NCBI GenBank assembly: GCA_963921935.1
Contig: OY998180.1
Span: 40,548,811-40,612,810, forward strand
Source: Galeruca laticollis
Lineage: Eukaryota > Arthropoda > Insecta > Coleoptera > Chrysomelidae
Reading direction: 5' to 3'
Length of the DNA stretch: 64,000 nt
Every line of letters begins with the position of its first letter. The stretch's first letter is position 1. Below the pieces are notes generated by a model. It worked only from the letters and a program-made list of their open reading frames with translations. It was not told where the DNA came from and ran no database searches. The position numbers and the translations under genes are program-made. This document shows, in pieces, positions 1 to 11,265 of this stretch.

Positions 1-1592
1 TTCTGATAAATTTATATTAATTTATTTATTCATTAATATACTTCTATAAACACACAGAGCTGGACAAACTACTGGAATATAACTGCTAACTCCTTAATAA
101 AAAAAAAGTGTTAGCAATGAGTAGTTAAGTACTTTTTTTGGCAACTTTCTGTGAAAGAAAATATTTAAGTAATTACTGTGACTGTTAGAACAAAAGTAAT
201 TAAAATATTTTTAAAGGAAAAGTAGTTAAATTTAATGATTTATTACCACTGCGTTCCAGCCATATTAAACTTATATCTTCCTGGGTTGGAGGAACAAAAC
301 TGTATAAAGAAATATTTACTTTTGTAATGCAACAATTTTCAGTTCAGCTAATGTAAAAAAACAACCATGATCACTAGAGTTGTCGATTGAATTATTAAAA
401 ATTCTGAATTTTTTTTATAAAAATAAAGAAAATGGTTATTAATTAAGAAAGAAAAAATGCTCTAACGTTTTTATTAAATCTTACCGAGTACACCACTTAT
501 TAGACTCCTTCACAACACATTTTGACATTGTCTTTTCTATTAATAACAATGAAATAATAATAAAACAACGAAACAACAAATAAATATTACACAAAATAAC
601 CTGAACACTTGAACTAAAAAACGATAACAGATAACCCGAAACGATCACAATAGGATAAACGAAAAAGATTGGAGGGGAAATATTACATCGCGCATATGCA
701 GTTACAAAAATCAATAAAATTTGATTACTAACGACGTTACAGTTTTCGTAAATTTTTTGGAATTTTCTAAATCTACCGATTTTAGTTACTCGACAGGCTC
801 TATAGATAGCACTGTCTGCAGTGTACCTAGCCTAGTGGATAGTCTTCTGGTCCCAAACCGTGTACTATTTGAATATAGTACGAATGTAAGAGTTGCTCCT
901 ATGTACGGTGGTTTTTGGAACGTTATGTTGCGTCGCGAGTTTTCTAACACTTGAAGTAGGATTGTTTTATACGTCATCTAGGACATCTTGCTCTAGAACA
1001 ACAATACGGACCTTTCATATGGAACCCACAACACATGATTTTCGTGTGAATGCACCTAACAAAAAAAATATTTTTTGAATTCGCTCTTCTAAACTTGTTG
1101 ATTACTATTTCCCATCAGTGAGAAAGTATGCACCTTACTTCAGTGAAAAGGTAAATTTCAGAATTTTCTTGAGAAGCAGCCATGCCGCAATAAATTAATT
1201 TTATACCTACGCTGAAGCAATCTTTTTTAGGATCTCATACCAACATTGAAAACAATCATAAGATATATAAATATATTGCTTTCAGACTTCTAACTAAACA
1301 GTAGACAAAATAAAAACCTGCAAAAATAGAGCAAAAGAGAATATATCAGCCTGTTATAGGCTTTGGTCAATTCCATATAACTAAACTCATAAATATGAAG
1401 AAAACTCTTTTTCCAATAATATTTCTTATATAACTCCTCTACCTTGTAGGTAACAGTCAGTGACTTACGCTATAATAATGTTCGGATTTTATGTAATTAG
1501 TTGAGGGATTTTGGAAATGAAAATTCTTCCTAGTTGATTATAATTTAGTATCAATTACTGTATAATTTGGAAATTTTGTTATGAATTTTACA
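1..1592. other. Non-coding stretch downstream of PEBP
   Basis: AT-rich DNA in which no conserved protein or RNA was recognised. The only coding-like item is a possible first exon on the minus strand at 528-485: an ATG, 14 open codons, then a good splice donor (CG|GTAAGA). No acceptor or downstream exon lies inside the window, so it could be the start of a gene running off the left edge or a chance match. The other open frames here are short and resemble no family. Confidence 0.4.
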
Positions 1593-4017
1593 TCAGGAGT
1601 ATAATCTTCTGATCATATCATGTAGTATTGGAACGTAGTCATCGTATTGTGCTTTATAAAAATTACCAGCTATGGGATGTCCCAAATTGTATTTCTTTGC
1701 GAAATTTTTGACGTTCCATTTCAATCGTTCATTAATGGAACTGTAACAAAAATCTGTGTATTATGCTAATGTATAAAATGAGAAAAAAATTAACAGAGAT
1801 AAATAGATAGTTGAAATCACTAATATATGTATTACTACACAAAACAATCTAATTTAGGAAACTGATGATATACTATTACGCATAATGGCACGTTATTTGG
1901 TTAATATTTTTTGTCTCGCTGTTCCGGCCAACTTTTAGAATCTGTCTAAACTTCGTGACCGTAACTGCTGTTTATTTCGAAATTATCGAGCGTGTTCGTG
2001 ATATTTTGTACCCAGTAACGACCAAATAACTTCTATTTGTCGAGTTTTGAAGATATCTTCTCTCAGTACATATTTGGCATCATTCCATTCCAGCCAGTCT
2101 CGAATTTTTCTGACACAATGTCACACAGCAAGATCGGGTCAAAATATTTGATCAATATGATGATAGGTTTTAATGAAATAAAGCATTTTTGATCAGCTTG
2201 TTGGAGAATGAAACCTTTTATCTACAACTTATAACAAAACTTCATTTTTGCTTTGTCGTCTCAGAGATCTCCAACATCCATGTATCCTTTCTAGTTTTGT
2301 CTGGACACCTCCCTCCTTTCTTTCCTATAAACTGCACTGTTTCTTTACTAAGTTTTCTGGACGGTCTTAGGAGTGACTCAGCTTTCGACTACAAATTCCA
2401 TGTCTGCCAAAGTTTTGTAAAGTATACCATCCTCATATTTCATCATTGCTTTATAACTGACATTTCTATCACTGAACAAATTTATAATTCCACTTCTCGA
2501 CAACCGTCCAACTAAGCCAAAGGTACCAAGTTGGAATTACTGTAACCGTTGGTGATGATACTGAACACACTATAGATAGTCTACTTCGGTGTCTGAAAAC
2601 GATAACTTGATTATCGAAACGCGTGTCAGACAGTATAATTATGAGTGTTGGTATAGTGGTAGTAAATCGTGTGTATAGTAGGCCAAATACACGCTTGTGA
2701 ATTCCAAGTATGATGTTTTGGAAGCCGTCTTTGAATTAACTTGATGTTTGTGAATAACAAATTACATTCTTCTGTTTAGCTGATCGACTTCAAATTGTCT
2801 AATTATACCTTCCGTATGGTGTGATGAGTACAGAATTCTCAACAAAAAAGATCTGGTGATAATATCAATTTTGAAGTGAAGGGAACACAGATAAAGTAAA
2901 TAAAGAGACAAGAGTTGGCTGGAGAGAGCCTGTGAAACATGTGAGAAACAAATAGAAAGCAGACTAAACAGATTTTGTATAATATGTAACCCGAATAAGA
3001 ATAGAGGAAAATCTAAGAATAGAGGAAAATCCAGAACAATGGCGGAAAATTAATGAGATTAGATTTTGTATAATTTATAATAAAAACATACATCACATCC
3101 TATCACTTGAGTTATTTGATCTAAAATACAATTACCACTAACACTGTCTCGAAACGTATACTGTTAATTTACCTTACTGCTGATTCAGAGTAGTCAATAT
3201 TCCCATGTTGCTTATAAATAAGATATATGTATCTATGTAAACCAGTTTCCTTACGAGGTGCTGATGGTATGTACTTTGCAATGAGTTGTCCACTCTTGAC
3301 TTCATTTCCGACTACGTTTCCCACAAGCCAATGCAGTATTTGTCCGGATGATGGATTTTGACGAGAAGGTGCATCGGGATCTACAAAAAATTACAATTGC
3401 TGCATTTTTCATCAAGCGTTTGATGCATTATTAAAATATATTGAGATCTATCAGTTTCAGACTCGATAAGTAAATATAATAACAGTCTGCCTGGCTACAA
3501 CATATCTGTATACGCAGTACGAGGTGTACCCAGGTACGCCAGGCAGACTGTCGTACACCTACTTATCTAATTTGAGACTGATAGGTACTTGTCACGATAC
3601 ATCAAACACTGTCATGCACTCTCGAGGCATAAGTTTTTCACACTACCTAATAAAATAAAATCAAGGATAATTGGAGTGTCACTTAATACTGGTGATTTGA
3701 CAACTTTGTCTATGAAAGTCTCACTTTTTATAAAAATAAGCATATTCTATATTGTCCTCAATTATAATTTGAAAAACACATTCTTTTTTGCTTCAAAATA
3801 TAGGCACTTGAAAAAAGCATGTCTAATGTTATTTCAGTAAATAAGATAGAATCAGAATCTTCGATCATGCAACATTAGCATTACAATATTTACCAGTCAT
3901 AACTACTGTATACAAAGCAGTGCTATCAGCAGTCCATTTTATTGTGGGTTCATCTTTCACTTGAGTGGGGGTAAGTTCATTTCCCAGCTCAACTTTTACT
4001 CCATTGGAAAATGTAAC
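1593..4017 (-). CDS. Phosphatidylethanolamine-binding protein (PEBP/RKIP family), 3' three coding exons
   Basis: Three minus-strand exons join in frame: 4017-3894 (124 nt), 3380-3173 (208 nt) and 1740-1593 (148 nt, ending TGA). Junctions are TAG|GTTACA at the 5' acceptor, ATGACTG|GTAAAT to GTAG|ATCCC (phase 1), and GTAAG|GTAAAT to TTACAG|TTCC (phase 2). The joined reading has 159 codons with no stop. It carries the PEBP landmarks in order: GNELTPTQVKDEPTIKW, the anion-pocket motif DPDAPSR formed across the first junction, HWLVGNVVGNEV, GLHRYIYLIYKQ (the GxHR motif), and a C-terminal KKYNLGHPIAGNFYKAQYDDY. PEBPs are small cytosolic phospholipid-binding proteins, some of which inhibit Raf/MAPK signalling. 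Typical members have about 180-210 residues, so roughly 25-40 N-terminal residues must lie in an upstream exon that I could not find above 4020; the intron there may be long and transposon-filled. All visible catalytic-pocket features are intact, so this looks like a functional host gene. Confidence 0.93.
1741..3172 (-). other. PEBP intron between the last two visible exons
   Basis: A 1432-bp intron with GT at 3172-3171 and AG at 1742-1741 on the minus strand. It holds no recognised gene. A 44-codon minus-strand run at 2117-1986 (contains IRDWLEWNDAKYV) ends at a TAA and looks coding-like. It may be a transposon fragment, but I could not assign it to a family. Confidence 0.6.
3447..3585. mobile_element. 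Short foldback MITE in a PEBP intron
   Basis: The ends are inverted: CTATCAG...TCAGACTCGATAAGTA at the left matches TACTTATCTAATTTGAGACTGATAG at the right with a few mismatches. A perfect inner pair, ACAGTCTGCCTGGC and GCCAGGCAGACTGT, lies nearer the centre. The whole 139-bp unit folds into one hairpin and lies wholly inside the intron between exons 3894 and 3380. No coding capacity. The family is not identified. Confidence 0.6.
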
Positions 4018-5537
4018 CTACAACAATATTCGTAATTACTTGTTAAATTATTTCAAATTAAGGTGAATCAAACCGCAAAACACCACTAGCAATAAAATTT
4101 GATGCATAATGCATCGTTTATTTAATTTGTATACATTTATTCATAATGATAATGCACCAGAGACACGCAGTATCGTGCGGTGTATCTGATTTATTGTATC
4201 GCCTTCAGAGTACGTCCTAAATAAAAGGTTCAGGAATTGACCCCAACCACTGGAAACGGATGCCTCGAAGTGATGATTCGAATTTTGATAACAGAAATAT
4301 ATGAGGCCCAGAAATTTCAGATTACTAGTCACTATTTGCTTACTGTGGCAATGCTTGGTTTGGTTAAAGAGGATTACGGCCAGCCAGTCAAAGCATATTT
4401 TACAAAAAAACATTCCGATATGCTGTGCCGTACGTGTTTTTGATAAGTTGATTCACCGTAACCTTATTTGAAATTCCAATTCCATTTAAAATTTTAACAG
4501 ATTTTCTATTTGATTCATTATATACACTACACTTGATATGAACTATTGGCAAAATAGACCATTCTATAAAACTGAATGAATGACAACGCTCAACCTTCGC
4601 GTGAGTATGGAAAACAGGTTATGTCAATTTCGACAATTTTTCAATCGACTTTTTCAGTGATAATTTCTCTAGCTATTTTTTATCATTATGATATATAATA
4701 TATGTTAATTTATTGTTGGTTATAGTTCTCTTTGATAATGATATCGAACAATTATATATGGTACAATATCGACCTAGTTATACTGTATAAAATCCTGACT
4801 GATCTTATACACACGCGAGTAGTGTCTGTGCATACATACCTTGCCCAAACATATTTGAGTTTGTATTTTTATATAGAACTATATTGAATCAGTCAGTCAA
4901 ACAATCGATTAACCCTAGATCCCTAGAAAGGTAACCATCGTAAATCTTACGAATCGGATTTTGTTTTCTTTGTGTCACTTCGCATATGAACAAAAGTGGA
5001 GAACGCGCATCTCAGTAGTCGTCGATATATACGCCCGCATTTATGAAAATTTATACAGTATCGGAAAACATATATCTTGGGTTCAGTCAGAAATCTGGTA
5101 GGGTAATAAGGAACGCAGGTATTTTATGATAGCGCATAATTCGAGAGAGAAAGAAAGCTGTCCTCCCCTCCTGCTGCCCACTCGATTCTTCAACTGACTA
5201 CGTCGGTTACAAAGGGATATTTTTGAGAAACTTGAATTACACCACTAGAAATCACTAAAAAAGTGACTAGATTGGGAGCGATGACAAAATACTAGTCATT
5301 CTAAAATCATACAGAATGGAAATAATTAATCACAAACTAAATAATAATTAAGCTAATAGACACATGGTAACCGAGCATATGCATGTTATTGAGAACTAAA
5401 ACAAAAACAATACAACGAAATGTGAAATAAAATTTATAAATAATTCCAAGTTAGGCGTCTACTTTTTATGGAGTTTATTAGAAGTAGTCAAATTTGATGG
5501 CACATGAATTGAAATTTAAAGTTTCAAATAGTTCTGT
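4018..5537. other. Stretch 5' of the visible PEBP exons, no gene seen
   Basis: AT-rich DNA expected to be intron or upstream sequence of the PEBP gene. A 68-codon plus-strand ORF at 4237-4443 and its antisense counterpart resemble nothing I know. The missing PEBP first exon was looked for here and not found. Confidence 0.4.
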
Positions 5538-6417
5538 ATTACAGTGTAAACAATCAAATAACATAAATAAATATCTCGAGAATAAAACTTTATAATGCAA
5601 TAACTGATACTAAACTTTTTGAGCGTGTGCTTAGAGTAATCTGCCTGGCTTAGGTTTATGGGGGATGTACCCTTCGAAAAACTCCCTGAATAAAATTATA
5701 TATTCATAAGAGAAAGAAAAATTGTCAAAGTACAATACTCTCTAATTACGGTGATATACGGCTCAAGCTTCAAAATAACACCTATATGGCAGGATGGATA
5801 GTCAGACACACAAAACAAGAAAAAATCAATACCAATATGATTTTCCCAAAAAAACAATAGAGAAAAAAAAGGTTTTCAGATTCAAAAACTTACGGTTTCG
5901 AGAATTCTAGTCGGACATCACCAAAAATAAACGGCGTCTGGATTCTATTCTCGATTGGACGAGGGGAGATGAGCTCTGATAGGCTATCTCCGATTTCGGC
6001 AATTCGCGGCAATCACTAAAACTCACTGTCAAAATGCGGGCTGTCGTAATTCGACAAGCCAGAAGCACCAGACTGCACTGTCGCTGTCCGACTCTCCCTC
6101 GTCGTCCTCTTTCCCTCTATTTATTTCGAGTATATTGGGACGAGTTAGTTATGCAAAACAGCAAACGTAGCTGTGTTTTTGTGCGTCATTTACTTGTTCC
6201 CGCCTCTATGCTTTTGTTTTCGTTGTTGAAGGTTAACTTTAATTAAATTTCTCTATGCTAAGTTGCATTATTCGTCTATATTTTTATGATATTCAAAAAT
6301 ACGATGTTTTGTGTTCGACTGATATGCGTGACGACCTGGTGGAAATTTGTTAATTTTTCATAGTTGTTTAATAGGGTAATCGAAACTAGGTCGCTTTTCT
6401 TTTAGACTTTCTAAATT
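5538..6417 (+). repeat. Dispersed repeat R1, internally deleted copy
   Basis: Nearly the whole segment is present again in the window. 5538 to about 6297 matches 56481-57215, and about 6305-6417 matches 60298-60420 (shared words include ATGCGTGACGACC and CGAAACTAGGTCGC). The two blocks are adjacent here but about 3.1 kb apart in the second copy, so this copy appears to lack the interior. The junction has no GT...AG signature, which argues against a spliced retrocopy. A 70-codon ORF at 6034-6246 lies inside but is not conserved as a frame in the other copy. Confidence 0.7.
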
Positions 6418-6448
6418 TGATATAAATTTATATATATACATATATTAG

Positions 6449-8357
6449 TTAGCTAGTGACATCAATATTCCTACTTTTTTAACTGATGTTGATCTTATAT
6501 CACAACGAATTTCAGACAATGAAAGAAATATAGTATTAACACAAACCACTAACACAATCACTAACTTTTCACATTCCAATTCGAACTCTAACAATTATTT
6601 TTATAATAGCTACTTAAATTGCAAAAAATTTCTAAAAGACAACCCTCACTTGAGAGTTATCCAATCAGACAAAATGGAAGTCACCACACTCATGTCAGAA
6701 GAACAATATACTTCATTAGCTAATAACACTTCAAGTAATACCACTTACTACCAACTTTTGCATAGAGATCCTTCTTATACCATCCAACAGAAATCAAATA
6801 AATTAGTATCAGATTTAGAGAGAAAGAAAGTGATTTTGAAAGAAGAGGGAATGAAGTATAGGTTTTACAATAGCAATTGCAACAAATTTTATGGCCTTCC
6901 AAAGATTCACAAACCTACTTTACAACTCAGACCTATCATTTCTGGTGTCAATAGTCCCAAAAGAGGTGTTGCTCAACTTGTTACAGATCATTTGACAGTA
7001 TCATACGACTCCAACAATGATTACTTCATAGCGGATTCTTTCGAATTCAGTACGTTCATTAACGAATTTCAACTTCCTCAAAATTACATAATTATTAGCT
7101 TGGATGTGGTTTCTTTGTATGATAATGTCACTGTTTCGATGGCCAAAGATAGCATTGTCAGGCATTGGGGTGAAATATCATCGCATAGTAGAATTTGTCA
7201 AAGATTGTTCCTTGAGTTGATTGAATTCTTGTACGATACTACCGTCTTTACGTTTGATAACACTATATACAAACAAATTTTAGGTATGCCGATGGGCAGT
7301 CCAGTTTCACCTATCATTGCTCAATTTGTCATGGATGATCTTATCAGTTCTTGTTTAAGCCAGCTTTCATTCAATGTTCCTTTCTTAAAAAAATATGTGG
7401 ATGATATAATATTAAGTGTCCCACAAAACAGTTTAGAACAGGTGTTACTTGTGTTCAACTCTTACCATGAATCCTTACAACTCACAATCGAGGAAGAAGA
7501 TGATAATTGCAGTGTCCTTTTTCCTTGATACTAAAGTGATCTGGAGAGTGGATAACACACTCATTACTAGTTGGTATACCAAACCTGGAGCCTCAGGTAG
7601 ATTCTTACATTATGAATCGTATCACCAACATAAACAAAAAAATAACCTCGTTCTTGGCATGAAAAATAGAGTTATCAAGACTAGTCACACTTCGTTACGT
7701 GTTCAAAATTTGAGGAAACTTTCAGTGTATTTTATTAACAGTGGTTATCCTAGAAGACTGGTTTATTCTTTGTTGTTCAGTAGGTCTACCATCGATGATA
7801 AGCCTCCTTCTAATACCACCCTCTTAAATCAAAACCTACCCAGACAGTATCTTTCGATACCAAACATTCACACTATTAATCACAAATTTAAAAAGCTTTT
7901 TTCAAAATTTCCTTCTATAACGTTAGCCAGTAGAAACATTCTTACAATTCAGAACATTTTTTCAAAAATCAAAGATAAAGATCCCGTATTGGATCAATCT
8001 AATGTGGTTTATTCCATTCCATGCTCACAGTGTGATAAGAAATACATCGGTCAAACTAAGCGCAGGCTTAAAGACCGTATTTGCTCATATATAAGTGATA
8101 TCAGAAATTTCAAGGAAACTTGCACCTTGGCTAGTCATACTTTGTCTATGAATCACATACCTGATTACGATGGTGTCACTGTGTTAGATCGCGAGTCCAA
8201 TCTCACTAAGAGATTATTTTTAGAGATGTTTCACATTTTTAAAGAACCTAAAGCTATGAATGCCAGAACTGATATTGACAATCTCAGCATTATTTACTCT
8301 TACCTTCTTAGTCTTCCATCTCATATTACAAACACTAACTTTAATATTTCACAATAA
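6449..8357 (+). pseudogene. PLE family A reverse transcriptase with GIY-YIG endonuclease, frameshifted
   Basis: Open from 6449 (after TAG at 6446) to TGA at 7526-7528; the same protein then continues in another frame from about 7515 to TAA at 8355. The RT landmarks are FYGLPKIHKP near 6886, ISLDVVSLYDNV near 7090, GMPMGSPVSPIIAQFVMDD near 7290, and the catalytic KYVDDI near 7396. The frameshift falls where relatives read FLDT. The second part ends in a GIY-YIG domain (VVYSIPCSQCDKKYIGQT near 8000, RRLKDR following). Compared with family B the first roughly 170 residues are missing. PLE RTs copy the element RNA and the GIY-YIG nuclease nicks the target. One frameshift plus the truncation makes this copy non-functional. 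Confidence 0.87.
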
Positions 8358-8721
8358 ATTTCAGTTGTTACACCTTTCCCTGTTTCACTCATGTTTCAAT
8401 ACATATTGGCATCACTGAATTTGATTGACAGAAAATTAATTCTGTGGTTGTGTCAGTTGTCAGTTGTCAAATTATCAATAAATAAATTCCACGTGTTCTT
8501 GAACATGTGATTGAATTAGTTTTATATTTTCCTTTTAATATTAATTTCAATCATTGTATTTGTTTATCAATATAATGGATTCATCACGTGTTGTGATGAT
8601 TTCGTAAAAATAACGTCAGTTATGTACATTTTATTCGCATCAAGCATATTTAACCTCACTTTCGTAAGTAATAATTTTCAATTCTTGTTTTTTGTATTTA
8701 CATTCAATAATTTATTGTAGA

Positions 8722-8761
8722 GTTCCTGATGAAGAGTCAATAAAGTCTCGAAAGCTTGAAC
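8722..8761 (+). ncRNA. Hammerhead-ribozyme-like motif in PLE-A 3' region
   Basis: The order of elements fits a minimal type I hammerhead. GTTC (8722-8725) can pair with GAAC (8758-8761) as stem I. CTGATGA (8726-8732) is the conserved core. A GAG...CTC hairpin forms stem II. GAAA follows at 8750, and AGCT is a palindromic minimal stem III followed by U at the cleavage position. An extra A after the core is unusual. Hammerheads with very short stem III are known from PLE terminal repeats, which supports the call; activity is not shown. Confidence 0.6.
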
Positions 8762-8855
8762 AGAATAAAGAGTCACTTTTTATTTCTCCTTTGGCTGAAG
8801 ACCCTATCAAGAATTTTGATTTTCTTAACTTAGTAAGCCGACTAATACTCAACTT

Positions 8856-8858
<3 letters not shown>

Positions 8859-8898
<40 letters not shown>
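8859..8898. repeat. (TA)n microsatellite
   Basis: About 20 uninterrupted TA units between the end of PLE family A and the 3' end of the inverted PLE family B copy. Confidence 0.95.
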
Positions 8899-8909
<11 letters not shown>

Positions 8910-11265
8910 AATATCTTAGGGATTCCGTCGTAAGTAGGGCTGAATGAAACTCTTATTTACTACCCAACGTTTCGAAAAATTTTATTTTCTTTTTCAAGGC
9001 TGAAATATGGACATGTTGGTACATTTCATTAATTAACAATTTTTTATACTTACGTGTAAAGTGAGTTAATAAATATTAAAATAGTTCATACTCGGAACAA
9101 CAAAAAAAATATATTTTATGTATAGATAATTTTTAAGTACTAATTCAAAAGAATCTTTTTGATTTGAAGGAACATTATATGTCACAGTTGGAGTGACAGT
9201 TTTTTTTATTGAGACATAACCTAGTTGATGTGTTCAACTTTATGACTTAAGAGACAGTCTTCATTATTAGTAGCATGACTTGTCACTTAATCATGATCCT
9301 ATGAACAAAGGAAGTCCTATATATCATATATTCTCCCTTGTCAACGAGCGAAAGTTGTAAGGTATAATACTCTCACTAATTACCCCACTCAATCTCACGA
9401 TAACAAGAGTGAATGTAGTATATACACAACAACTCCGTTATAACTCATTAGTTATATAGATGTTTATATTTATAAGTTAGAAATATCTACAATTTGATTG
9501 TTCTTATGTTGTTGGTTAAATGAGAGAAGATACGCATAAGTGTGATTAACATGGTTGCTTTCTCTCTTTTTATTCAATGACTTTTCATCTAAGGCAGTCT
9601 CAAACATTTCTAGGCAGGATCTTTTGTGATAGTGCGATTCCGAATGTATAACCATGATGTTATTAAAATTTGGATGATGCCCAGTTTCTATGCTATGTTC
9701 AGCCAAAGCGCATGATTGTTTATTAAGTTTTATGTCACTTTTATGTTGGGTCACCCTGTCTTTTAATACTCTAGATGTCTGTCCATAATACACTTTGTCA
9801 CAATTGTTACAAGAGATCTTATATACTACATTAGATTTTTTCAATACCTCATCCTTATATTTTGTTTTCGTTAAAATATTATTAATTGTGAATCTATACT
9901 TATAAGTTAGTTTGATTTGATTTTCATGCTTAAAAACGTTTAAAATATTCGTTGAGATATCCTGTATATATGGAATCGCTATATATTTTTTAGGTTCAGT
10001 TTCTTGGTTATTCTCATTATCATTATTTGTGATTCTTCCTTCTTGTACTCTGGTGTTGAAAATTAATTTTTTTAATAGTTGAGGTGGATAAGAGTTATTT
10101 ATGAAAATTTCATACAATTTTTTTAAGTTTTTTTGTTGAAATGTTGGATGGCAGATTTTTTGAATTCTATTTTTCATAGTCAGTACTAAATTGATCTTAA
10201 TCTTTTCTGTGTGGTTTGAAAAATAATTGATGTACCTCTCAGAACTCATTGGTTTTTTATACCAGTCTAACTGTATTATATTATTTTCATTTCTTATCAA
10301 TCTGGTGTCTAAAAAAGGAATGCTATTTTCTACCTCATGTTCAATAGTAAATTGTATGAATTCATTGTATGCATTAAAAATGTTTAAAATATGATCATGT
10401 TTGTTATTAGGTATTGCACAGATAATGTCATCAACAAATTTTTTTAAAAAAGGAAGTTGGAAGTTGAGTTTCACTATGCAAGAATCAAGTAGATCATCCA
10501 TAACATACTGTGCAGCTATTGGACTTATAAATTGTCCCATTGGTGTACCTAAAATTTGCTTAAAATATTTTCCTTCAAAGTTACAATAAGTGGAATCAAA
10601 AATAAAGGTCTAATAAATTAACAAAGACATTTTTTGGAATATTGGTGTAATTTTTTATACGATCCCATCTTTTTGCAACGCTTTGTTTAAAAAGTTGTAT
10701 TGGAATATTACTAAACAAGGAAACCACATCAAGACTAATAAGTACATAACCTCTTGGTAACTGTTTGTCATTTATAAAGGATGAAAAATGAAAAGAATCT
10801 TCAACATAATAGTCATTATTACAATTGTATGCATTTGTAAGGATATCAGTTATGAATTTAGTAATATTACTGTTTGGTGCATTAATCGATGAAACAATAG
10901 GTCTTAAAGAAAGGGTGGGCTTGTGTATCTTGGGAAGTCCATAAAACTTAGGAGATGTCTGATTATAAGTTGTTAAACTTTTGGCTTGTTGTTCAGAAAT
11001 AAATTTTTGTTTTTTAAGTGATGATACTAATTTGTTTGCTTTTTGCTGTAACGTAGAAGTGGGATCATTTTTGAGTTGTTTATAATATTTTTCATCATTT
11101 AATATGTTATAGGATAAGGTTATATATTCAGATTTATCCATTATCACTGTTACGTTGCCTTTGTCTGATCTGGTAACCATTATTGAAGGATTATTTTTTA
11201 AAAAAACACTACTTTGCCTAAATAGTGTCTGTAAATAATTATATGATGTTGGTTTATGAAAAAAG
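8899..11265 (-). mobile_element. PLE family B, inverted copy
   Basis: Reverse complement of 13608 to about 15955 of the nearly full-length copy downstream, with only scattered differences. Its 3' end abuts the (TA)n tract at 8898 and lacks the last ~30 bp of the family terminus. Its 5' end stops abruptly at 11265, head-to-head with the direct copy that starts at 11266. The outer 1.6 kb (8899-10507) and 11266-12872 form a near-perfect inverted repeat around a ~760-bp spacer. Confidence 0.9.
9470..11265 (-). pseudogene. PLE family B RT with GIY-YIG endonuclease, inverted and frameshifted
   Basis: Reading on the minus strand: an N-terminal RT part from 11265 to about 10600, then a second frame to the stop at 9470. 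Compared with the copy at 14260, one extra C near 10610 (AGACCTTTATT here, AGACTTTATT there) breaks the frame. RT landmarks: FYGLPKIHKPTLSLRPIV, VLISLDVVSLFSNI, GTPMGQFISPIAAQYVMDD and KFVDDI. The C-terminal GIY-YIG part is VVYKISCNNCDKVYYGQT with VLKDR following. The apparent start inside the head-to-head junction is an artefact, because the first residues there are antisense of the neighbouring copy. Confidence 0.87.

Larger units (their letters stand above)
6449..8858 (+). mobile_element. Penelope-like element, family A, 5'-truncated
   Basis: A retroelement copy that begins inside the coding region, directly after repeat R1, and ends at a (TA)n tract. It contains a Penelope-type reverse transcriptase, a GIY-YIG endonuclease domain, and an approximately 500-bp 3' region with a hammerhead-like motif. 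The protein sequence is clearly diverged from families B and D in the same window. Confidence 0.85.

Noticed and set aside
721..954. 77-codon plus-strand ORF
   Set aside because: No ATG at the start of the frame, no motif, and antisense frame of equal quality.
2189..2515. 108-codon plus-strand ORF
   Set aside because: Lies within a PEBP intron, composition unlike a protein, no family resemblance.
6305..6417. R1 short copy as a spliced retrocopy of a host 5' UTR
   Set aside because: The missing 3.1 kb in the long copy has no GT...AG ends, and there is no poly(A) or target duplication.
10401..10589. Plus-strand 62-codon ORF identical to one at 14280-14468 on the minus strand
   Set aside because: Antisense shadow of the PLE family B RT.
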